Shown: one piece after another, positions 55,724 to 64,000 of the stretch
Layout: every line of letters starts with the position of its first letter
Numbering within the stretch: position 1 is the stretch's first letter
Origin: Powellomyces hirtus
Taxonomy: Eukaryota; Chytridiomycota; Chytridiomycetes; Spizellomycetales; Powellomycetaceae
NCBI GenBank assembly: GCA_025526995.1
Contig: JAHLKG010000009.1
Location: 1 to 64,000 of the forward strand
Direction: 5' to 3'
Length of the DNA stretch: 64,000 bases
Notes under the pieces: generated by a model
Told to the model about the DNA's origin: nothing
Database searches by the model: none
The model's input: only the letters and a program-made list of their open reading frames with translations
Program-made: the position numbers and the translations under genes

Positions 55724-58226
55724 TTATTTGGAAAGAAAAGTGGGCGAGGGTGAGAGTGGATTGTGATTGTGGAGTGGGGTGCCCGACGATAAGGGGTGTG
55801 TGTGTTAGGAATGCAAAGTGTCAGCGAGTGAGGAAAAGAGGCGACGCGTTTGCGATGTGCTGGGCGAGTTTGACTGAATATGAAGAAAGGAACAAAGGCA
55901 GGGGGAGGCAAACTCCCTACCTCTTTTTATATCCGAAAAAACGCAGTTGAAACAGAGATATGTAATGTTTATATTCTCGCCAAGCAAACCACATGATTGC
56001 ATCCTTTTTATTATGTGAATATGATGTGGGGCACATTTTAGGACCGGGGCCCGTCAGTGACAGTTGAAAGGGCCCAGACCGTGCTTCACGTCACTGACAA
56101 ACATCACATCACGTCAGGAGGAGACAATATCAAGGGAAGGCAAAGGAAAGTTATGATTATTTGCAAGAGTCGCGCTCCTTGGCCAGGGGGCGTTTGTGGT
56201 TGTCATGTCGTAATGTGGGGTGATGGCAATGGCATGTGAGGATTGCTCTGGAGACATTGCATTCTTGGTCATCATCGGAGGTTAATGAGTGCTTACATCT
56301 GTCTTGGCATGCGAGTGGGTGGAACACTGCAGTCGCCGCTTTTAGGCCGTGCGCGATGTTTTTAGATGAGGTCACGATCCAATTGTATGGCGCAGCCGAA
56401 CAATAGCAAAGCAAAGTTAAGCTAACGCGGCCGTAGGATATACGTCGGCGAAACTCACGCGTTCGCAGGTGACCATTCTGGAGACGTCACCAATTCATTG
56501 GGCGAAGAAAGAAGGTGGCCAGTGAGTTTTTGCTCGCGCAAGTGACCGGGACCTGTTCCTAAGATGAAGGACGGGAGGGAGGGACTAGAGTTCTTTGAAC
56601 CCAAGCTAAGAGCAAAGAAAGCGGCCGCTCTATGCACGAAAAAGAGAGTGGGAACGGGCAAGCAGATGATCCTTAGAAGAAAAGCCAACGAGAAGAAGAG
56701 ATCGGTCCATGGGAGGGCGGAGTGTTCAAATGCGGACAAATGCAATGCTTACGTTTCACGCGACGCGCTTTGGGGAAAAACTAGAACGAATCTGCGCAGT
56801 GAATGAGACTACAGCACGGTAGTATATGGGTAGGAACAAGTGCTAGGTAGGTGATCTAAACCTACATAAACGAAGGGGTTAGTCAACCTTCTGCAAAGAG
56901 AGTATTGCTCAATATCGCTTGCCGGTGTAGGCAGGCAGTGCAATGTGAGCAATCACAGGCTTTGATTCTGTTCCGTGAACAGCACAACACGTGTTTTAAA
57001 TCAAAACGTCTTTGAAGAGTTTTGATTTCAGGCACTTACAAGGCCAAGTTAGGTGAAACAAACGTTGTGACGACAACTTGGAAGATGGATATGCTTCCCT
57101 TGCCACTGTAGGATGTAATAAGCGTTGACCCTAGTCGTTGCATCAGCAAAGGTCTTCGGCCGATGAGCCTGCATTAAGCAGGCGTTGAGGACTTTTCAAC
57201 ATAGCATTTCCGATGACGCTACGATGAGGCCCATCAACCCGTTGAGACCCCTTTCAATGCCTTCATTGCAAATGAAATGGCTGCGAATGCAATGACCAGC
57301 CAGGGTGAATTGCGCTGGCTTTACAGCTTGGATACTGTTCCAATGAATGGTCGTCCTCATTCAGAACATACCAGAACAAACTTGTAGAACTGTTGTGCCA
57401 TAGCGCGGAAGGAGAAGTGGCATTAAACACAGATAATGAGGATGCATAGGCGTCTTGTTCATTATGTACATAAAGACTGCCTTCCTCATAAAGACTATCT
57501 CATAAGACTGTCTCCTAGCAATCCTACCACACTACATCTTCCGTTCCCGGGGAACCTCTTTCTCAACCACACTTTCGCAGCTCTCTTTGTTCTTCCTCTG
57601 CGCCTGCGGTGAGGGCGCCGGAGGAGCGGTGAGGCGGCTGGCCTATGGCCGCGGTTGACGCATTGAATTCAGTGGGGGAGGAGCTCACGATTTATGTACG
57701 CGCCCAGTTACGTTCAAAGGAGGTGCGAAAAATGCCGTAGAGCTTACTTACAGTCCGTTTTCGAAGAATCCAATATGGCGTGAAGAAGAAAATCTACTGT
57801 AAGAAGCCCAACAGCATTTCTCGTACCTGTTTGGAACCTTACCGGGCGCCGTACGTGGGGGTTCCGTTGTTGAATAAGTTCCAACGCCAACTCTGTCGTA
57901 TATCCACCGTATGCTCTAACCAACGTCACGAGCACGTACGGGCGCCCCCATCAGCGCGCAGAAAGTGATACCGGCCCTACGACAAAAAGCTCTATCATGC
58001 CGTTGCATCGGAGCGGATAGTTTTCCAAGCAGTTGGGGGCTCTTCCGCGCACAGGCTAGTCGATACGTGTCTGTCGGTCTACGTTTTGGGTCTACGTGTC
58101 AACCCGCGCGTTTTTTGCGGCCGCCGCCGCCACGTCGACCTCCGAGTACCCAACCCGCCCACTTAAAAAGCCCAGCTCTCTGCTTGTTGCGCTTGTCATT
58201 CAAGACTTTCTGCTCTCTCCAACAAC
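55724..58226. other. Long divergent intergenic region
   Basis: About 2.5 kb between the acetate permease and PRA1 starts. I see a nine-base inverted repeat (56053-56061 and 56090-56098), ACGTCA words, and a GGGCGCC-GTACGTG inverted pair (57844-57858 and 57933-57947). Open frames at 56455-56806 and 57744-57968 have no supporting evidence. No gene is supported. Confidence 0.5.
56053..56117. promoter_or_regulatory. Inverted repeat and CRE-like ACGTCA sites
   Basis: GTCAGTGAC at 56053 and GTCACTGAC at 56090 form a possible stem. ACGTCA occurs within it and again at about 56113, the core of cAMP-response elements. They lie about 330-390 bases upstream of the acetate-permease ATG. Confidence 0.35.
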
Positions 58227-59177
58227 ATGGACTCAACATCAGCATCAACAAACTCGGGAGGTTTCGCAAGCTATGTGCGCGTCGGTATGTCTCACCTCCC
58301 CAGCATTCTGCTTCCATTCGTCTCAATAACGGGCTTGCTGTTGCCAGTAGATCCCCAGACATGGCAAACCGTAAAAGAAACTTCCCGCGCCCGCCTCGCT
58401 TCCCTCAAACCAGTCAGCGACTTTTTCGACAAGAACCGCTTTGGAAAACCAGCCAATGTTGCAGGTGGGAAAAACGTGGCTGATCTCTCGCCACCCTTCA
58501 TATACGTGCCAACTAACGCGCTTTCTCTCCCCCTTCCAGTATTCACGAGCAGACTGAACTACAACCTGATCTACTTCCAGGTATGGCCTATCTCTTCCAC
58601 ACATGTTGCATGCCGCTGTGGACTCTTTGTGTGTAACGAACCTGACGGGCCGTTTGTTTTGATAGAACAATTACATCCTCCTCGTCCTGATCGTCACGGC
58701 CTACCTCCTCTTTACCAACTTTTGGCTTCTCCTGACCATCTTTTATCTGCTCGGTAACGCTTAAATTTTAAACTTGACTTTGAACCTCCCCCCCCCCCGG
58801 CCCGAAATCCCCGCTTCAACCCTCCTCACTCACATCTCTCGTTCCCCCGGGCAGCCGGATTCAAATTCATCACATCCCTACCCTCAAACCAACCGACCAC
58901 TCTCCCCTTCATTGGAGGTAAAGGGTTCCCCTGCCCCACTGCGTCCAAACGACCCGACTTGCCCCTAACCCTCTCTCTCACACCTCCCACCACAGCCCGC
59001 GTAACACCCAGCCAACTGTGGCCCGTGTTCCTCATAACAGGACTCTTGTTTGTCTACATATCGGGCGCCACAGGCACCATTTTCTACATGATGGCCGTTT
59101 GCGCCCTCATCATCTGCGCCCACGCCGGAATGATGGATCCGCCGGTAGAAGCCAACTTTGCTGAGGAATCTGTATAG
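58227..59177 (+). CDS. PRA1/Yip3-family protein
   Basis: Prenylated-Rab acceptor of ER/Golgi membranes that handles Rab GTPases. Six exons join in phase: MDSTSASTNSGGFASYVRV, then DPQTWQTVKETSRARLASLK, SDFFDKNRFGKPANVA, VFTSRLNYNLIYFQ, NNYILLVLIVTAYLLFTNFW, AGFKFITSLPSNQPTTLPFI and ARVTPSQLWPVFLITGLLFV to the end. The family signature F...RLxxNLxYFxxNY is complete, and there are two pairs of hydrophobic segments. About 165 residues, the normal length. The tail MMDPPVEANFAEESV is acidic, as in other PRA1 proteins. Confidence 0.93.
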
Positions 59178-61358
59178 ACTCAAAGAAAGAAGCAGCACTA
59201 TATACAATAATAACCCCACCCACCCACTCACATATATCTTTCCCGCTCGTCCTTCTTGGTTACAAACCGGCGTTGTCGAGACGCTTTCTGGATTCTCTCA
59301 CCGTCAAGACAGAACAACCATGTACAACGCGATGCCATATGCAAAAGATTCCACCTCTGTGCCGGGATTACCAAAAAAAAAAAAAAAAAAAAAAAAAGAA
59401 CTCCCCATCATCCACTACATGTTAAAAAATCATGATACGCCAAACACAAACACAACGAAAATGTACATCTTCCACCTATTGCCCACCACAGCGCCGCATT
59501 CACTTAACCTCAATCCCAAGCTGCGAAGCTGCGGGGAACCCTACGGTATCGTACTCAAGTCCGTTGCGTTCCTTCCGAGTAATAAATAAACAGTATGGGG
59601 GGAGGTCATGACCCCAAAAAAACCCGCACGCATGACTGTCGATGCACACGGGACAGAAAATGTAAATACAATCAAGTCACACACACACACACACACACCC
59701 CACGCCCGCCCCGTCCAGCACTCCATTCCGGGAGTTTGGCGTAGGACGTTTCTCGTCGCACCCCGTGCACGACTTAAATTCTGTGTACTACTGTTACGTG
59801 TTTTGCAAGCCGGCTGCATTCAGTTCCGGGTTGGCGTGTCTACGACCACACCAGGTACGAAAAAACCATTTGGGGTGAGTAGAAAAGGGGGGGGGGGGGG
59901 GGTGGGGCGTGGTTGAGTCGGCCCCCAGGCCATACACTAGATGTCGCCACACACCACGGTACTCTATTCCTACAAGGGCCATGTTGAGGGTTGGGGGTTG
60001 TAGATGCCCAATTTATTTTTTCGTTTTGCGAAATCCCAGTACGCAACAACGAATGAGTGAATGAAAATATGTGGCGTTTACACACACACCCCATTCCCAA
60101 TCTCGCTTCACACGCCACCTGCGAGGACGGGGGGGGGGGGGGGGGAGGAGGAAACTCACATGTGCCGCTGTCCGCATTGGATCGGCCGCACGCAAACAAC
60201 CACCTCAAACCTGACTTGCGCCACGGGGGGGACATTGATAATGATACGGGCAGCTAATACACAACTATGTATATAATACGGTAATCAACGGAAAAGTGTA
60301 ACGTACTCATGATTTCCCACGCTTACTTCCCCTCGCGAGCGGTCCGCTAAACCGCGGCTGGTAATGCCAGCATGGAGTCAATGGGAATGAAATAGAACGG
60401 GGCTAGGGCCTGTCAATTTCAGTATCATTCATGTATTTGACCTGGGGCGGAGGGTGCGGGTTGAGCTCGGTGGGAATCCTACCCGGCTGCAACGTTACGG
60501 TATATCGCTTCTCGTCAACTAGACAGTGATTCAAGTTTGGGACAACGCGCGTCAGTGGCTATGCAGTTCATTGCTGACACATACGTGACATGCGCTGCTT
60601 CAACCCTTACTATTGTAGAGGGTGTGTCGTATCCACCCCCACACCACACATATCGACTCCTTGACCCTACACGATACATGTGCGCGGGGGGGGGGGGGGG
60701 AGTATGGCTCAGTCAAGTAAGTGTATAGGTTTACTATAAAGGGTCACATCACGTACCTCGCCGGCCCGAGGTACACATAAAAGAGGCCCACACCCCAAAC
60801 CACGCGCAAAATCCACCAAGAAAAAGAAGTAGCCCCAAATTCACGCTACAGTTACCGCGGTCGAGTTTGGATAGACTTTGTTTCCTGTTCATTTCACATT
60901 CATGGTGCGGATTTGTAAAGTAACGGAGCATCGTGGGTGGAGTGCAGAACTGCCCATGTGTGTTTGGGGGGGGGGGGGGGGGAGGGACTGATCTGTGCGG
61001 CGGGGCCAGGGGTTTTTCTTTTGTGCGCGGGGGGACAACGAAGAAGAGATGTGAGGCTGCGATTGGATTCCTTGATTTGTTATCCCTTTCTTTATTCGGT
61101 TGTAACTCGCGAGGCTGCCCATCCAGAACTCGTGAGGATCCATGGAACCGTGGGGGGCGGGATGCGGCATGAAAATGAAAATCGTAACAGAGGGTTCTAC
61201 CCTCCCCCATCGCGAGGGGCAAAGTTCTCCACAACGGGTCAAAGAAAGGGGGGGGGGGGGTCGTCACAGCTCAAAAAGCAGAACCAAGACAGAAAAAGAT
61301 ATAAAAAGGAAATATATTTCACCGCCCCACCACGCCACCTCACACAGTCACATCATCA
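59178..61358. other. Convergent intergenic region with homopolymer tracts
   Basis: 2.2 kb between the PRA1 and endosulfine 3' ends. No gene supported. It contains A24 near 59375, a (CA)n tract near 59680, and five plus-strand poly-G runs: 59887-59902 (16), 60129-60145 (17), 60686-60700 (15), 60966-60982 (17) and 61248-61260 (13). Confidence 0.7.
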
Positions 61359-62084
61359 CTACTTTGGACCCGCCGCCCCAGGGGCCGCAGGGGCGGGAGG
61401 CGGGGTGTCCACTTTCAAGTTTGCTTCATGGATCAAGGAGCTTTCGATGAGGGGTCCGGCGTCCTTTTTGAGGTTGGAAGGGACAGAGTGCGGGATGCGT
61501 TCCGGGGACGGGTGTTCGGAGCCGACTTCGTTCGAGGACGACTTGCCGGCTTTGGACATGGCGTAGTCGCCAGAGTCAAAGTATTTGCGGTCTCCGCCCT
61601 GGAGATACATAAAACAACAACAACAACACAAACGGGGGGTGAGGATGCGAAAGGAAACATATTGGAGAGAGGGGGACGCTTTTTTACTGTACCTTCATGC
61701 GTTGACCGAGAATCTGCTTTTTGGCTGGTGGGAGGCGGCCGTATTTTTCGTAAAAGGCTTTTTCTTCAGGGCCGAGCGTCTAAACGACAAACAACCGATC
61801 ATGTTAGCCAGCCATTTCAAGACGATTGTCCACGAGCAACCGATATTGCACGCCCAAAAATTCAAAAGCCCCGCCTTCTTTCCACTGCATCCATCTGATC
61901 GCCCCACACGCAAAACCCACCATCGCCTTTTGTCACGCTGTTTTTGTTTTTCAATCCACCATGTGCCAAACCGGCCTCACATCGACACATATCTTCCCCC
62001 CCCCCCATCTCACTCCCAAACGCGCACACCCGATCTTTCCTCCCTACTCACCGACACATCCACGTCCTGCTTCGGGGGAGCCAT
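61359..62084 (-). CDS. Endosulfine (ENSA/ARPP19/Igo1 family)
   Basis: Small phosphoprotein that inhibits PP2A-B55 when phosphorylated by Greatwall/Rim15 on the serine of FDSGDY. Three exons join in phase: MAPPKQDVDVS, then TLGPEEKAFYEKYGRLPPAK to LGQRMK, then GGDRKYFDSGDYAMSKAGKS to the stop. The core KYFDSGDYAM is intact, so the regulatory serine is present. The remaining C-terminus (PPPAPAAPGAAGPK) is proline-rich. About 130 residues, the family's usual size. Links to cell-cycle entry and quiescence in fungi. Confidence 0.93.
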
Positions 62085-62994
62085 AACTGAAAACCGACTT
62101 TTTTGCGAGAGAATGAAAAAAAAAAGTGGGTGGCCTCTTTCGTCAAGTTTTTCGATGTAAAAAAAAGTGTTTTTCCCCGCGTTCGTGGCACGCAAAATAA
62201 CCACTGACGGATTTGCTAGCGTCGGCGGTTTGCGTTTATGTTAGGTTAGGTAGGGGTAGGTAACCGGTTACGCGTTATGGCTGTTCTTCTGGTCTTGTAT
62301 CGGACGCCAGGAACCAAAGTGTGGCCGTTCGTGCCGTGCGGGATTGCAGAGTTTGGGAACCCCGACAACTAGTCCAGTGCGGATGTTTGAGTTACGTTGC
62401 GTTTGCGTCTACACGGTTTTGTGTGGGGTGAGCTGAATCCAGACTAGTTCCGTTTGTGGAGTTTGTGTCTGCAGCAGGAATCTCTCCTGATGGTCAGAAG
62501 TAGGGGTTTGGTGCGTTAGCTTACCTGAAGAAGGAGAGGTTTGTTCTTTTGGGGTTTTCAACGAGTGATAGTTCGACGGGGGGGCAATCTTGGTGATTGG
62601 CAAGGAGTCAAGTTGGGCAGTCAGTCAGTCAGTCGACACGGTCATTCAAAGCGTTATGAGGGGCCACGTGACTTGCACTATTCGTCTTCAGCGAAATTTC
62701 GTTGCGAGAGTTTTCCATCAAATAAAGAGCGGCTGGGGGGAAGTGGGCACATGTAATGGGTGTGTATGGGGAGTTGGGGAGATGCGAGAGTGTGAGAGAG
62801 AGACACACATCAGAGGGAGCGGGGCAGGGGGGGACGATCTTGCATGAAAAGAGTAAGAAAAGGGGACATGAAACAAAATATCAGCGAGAAAAAAAATCAA
62901 AAGGGTTCCTCAGCATAAAGAAAAATAATCAATGCTTTTTGTCGATGCTGTTGAAGGGTGTGTGGGGTGTGTATGGGGAGCCTGCTTTTTTTTT
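62085..62994. other. Intergenic: endosulfine promoter and PDH E1 beta 3' flank
   Basis: A CACGTG site lies at 62665-62670, a (CAGT)4 microsatellite near 62616-62635, and a degenerate TTAGG run (GTTAGGTTAGGTAGGGGTAG) near 62241. No gene supported. Confidence 0.5.
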
Positions 62995-63822
62995 TCACTG
63001 TTTCTTGCCCAGGGTCATGAGGATCGTCTTCTTAATCGACTCGAGGCGCGGGAAGGCCAGGTCTTCGAGGTTCTTGGCGTATGGGGTGGGGATGTCGGCA
63101 CCCGTGACTCGGCTGACGGGGGCGTCAAGGTGGTCAAAGGCGTCGCCTGATGGGAACAATGACAGAAGAGGGGGGGGGAAGGCAATGTGAGTGAGATGAA
63201 ACCACACTATGTGAGACCCATGGTGTCCGCAAATACATACTCTCCATGATCTGGGCGCAGATCTCGGATCCCACGCTGTATTGTGGGAATCCACCTTCGA
63301 CCGTCACGAGGCGGTTGGTCTTCTTGACCGACTTGATGATGGTGTCGATGTCGAGCGGGCGAATCGATCGGAGGTTGATTACCTCAACCTTGATCCCATC
63401 CTTCTCCAACTCCTTGGCCACCTCCAACGCCTGGCCCACGGCCCGCGAGTGGGCAACGACTGTAATGTCTGTTCCCTCCTTCTCGACCTTGGCCTTTCCG
63501 ATCGGCAGTATGAAGTCGTCCTTCATGACTTCGTCAGACACCTCGAACATCTGCCCGTACATGATCTCGTTTTCCAAAACAACAACCGGGTCGGGGTCCC
63601 GGATGGCCGCCTTCATCAGGCCTTTGCAGTCCTCTGCGCTCCAGGGGCTGACCACTTTCAGTCCTGGGATTTGACCGTACCAGGCGGCATAGTCCTGCGA
63701 GTGCTGCGCCGCGACACCGGCAGCGGCGCCGTTAGGACCACGGAACACGATTGGCACGTTGACCGTGCCGCCAGACATGTATCGTGTCTTTGCCGCCGAG
63801 TTGACAATGTGATCAATGGCCT
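62995..63822 (-). CDS. PDB1: Pyruvate dehydrogenase E1 beta subunit, 3' part
   Basis: Beta chain of the thiamine-diphosphate-dependent E1 component of mitochondrial pyruvate dehydrogenase. Only the last two exons are inside the window. The first (from about 63822) begins [18 protein letters not shown] and contains [55 protein letters not shown] and [17 protein letters not shown], all strongly conserved. An intron near 63240-63147 leads to [20 protein letters not shown] and the end [10 protein letters not shown]. Upstream of 63822 a CCTTAG acceptor follows sequence that looks intronic to the right edge, so the thiamine-binding N-terminus lies beyond the window. Confidence 0.95.
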
Positions 63823-64000
63823 AAGGAATGAGTGATGGATGTGAGCGGCGAGATGATGAGAAAGTTTGTGCGAACCGAATATGGGATTTTGCGATTTATC
63901 ACGAAATGGCTGCAAAAATGCCACTTTCTGCTCTCCCCACCGTCGACCTCCATTAAAAACCACACACACACACACAAGTCCACCTAGCACTGCCCAGCGC
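63823..64000 (-). other. Probable intron of the PDH E1 beta gene
   Basis: Ends (reading leftward) in CATTCCTTAG before the exon at 63822 and contains a (CA)n tract near 63962-63976. Its donor may be GTGGAC near 63983 or lie outside the window. Confidence 0.5.

Noticed and set aside
59608..61566. Open frames through the poly-G region
   Set aside because: Composed of homopolymer-coded Gly or Pro runs; no gene-like sequence.

Overview
The window looks like nuclear DNA of a zoosporic fungus, probably a chytrid. Almost every gene is split by short GT-AG introns of roughly 50-110 bases. The gene set is eukaryotic and fungal in part (copper-fist transcription factor, metacaspase, GPR1/FUN34 acetate-permease family). 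It also holds a motile-cilium gene, CFAP44, which Dikarya lack, and animal-like versions of HIRA, ARFRP1 and Artemis. Six TAACCC repeats lie 290 bases in from the left edge, so the left side may be subtelomeric. The assignment to a chytrid is inference from gene content; no species can be named.

Left part (1-13.4 kb). A short inverted-repeat element (about 61-180) and telomere-type repeats (289-327) are followed by a decayed gene with two SAP motifs (1784-2800), a small four-exon membrane protein (3601-4311), a metacaspase (5392-7241) and a copper-fist transcription factor with a very cysteine-rich tail (7691-9907). A 37-base tandem duplication lies just upstream of the copper-fist gene. 10.3-12 kb holds coding-like, partly unresolved sequence on the minus strand, and 12-13.4 kb is mostly empty.

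Middle part (13.4-36.3 kb) is dense housekeeping: pyridoxamine-phosphate oxidase, a STAG/Scc3 cohesin subunit with AT-hooks at both ends, a LisH/CTLH/WD40 protein, ARFRP1-like GTPase, CFAP44, ribosomal protein eS1, an F-box/leucine-rich-repeat protein and a multi-SANT/Myb protein. 36.3-39.3 kb is looser and holds a GHKL-like gene of unclear structure and one copy of a diverged direct repeat.

Right part (39.3-64 kb): a LYR-motif protein, a PHOSPHO-type phosphatase, HIRA, TMEM115, TMA7, mitochondrial uL15, an Artemis-type nuclease, a putative N-myristoylated proline-rich adaptor, an acetate permease, PRA1, endosulfine and the 3' half of pyruvate dehydrogenase E1 beta, which runs off the right edge.

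Neighbouring genes are often arranged head to head across short intergenic regions (LisH-WD40/ARFRP1, CFAP44/eS1, LYR/PHOSPHO, HIRA/TMEM115, TMA7/uL15m, Artemis/adaptor), and CACGTG sites recur in several of the promoter regions. There is no single operon-like pathway. Loose themes are chromatin and genome maintenance (cohesin, HIRA, Artemis), membrane traffic (ARFRP1, PRA1, TMEM115) and mitochondria (PDH E1 beta, uL15m, LYR protein). I found no CRISPR array, no convincing tRNA or rRNA gene and no virus.
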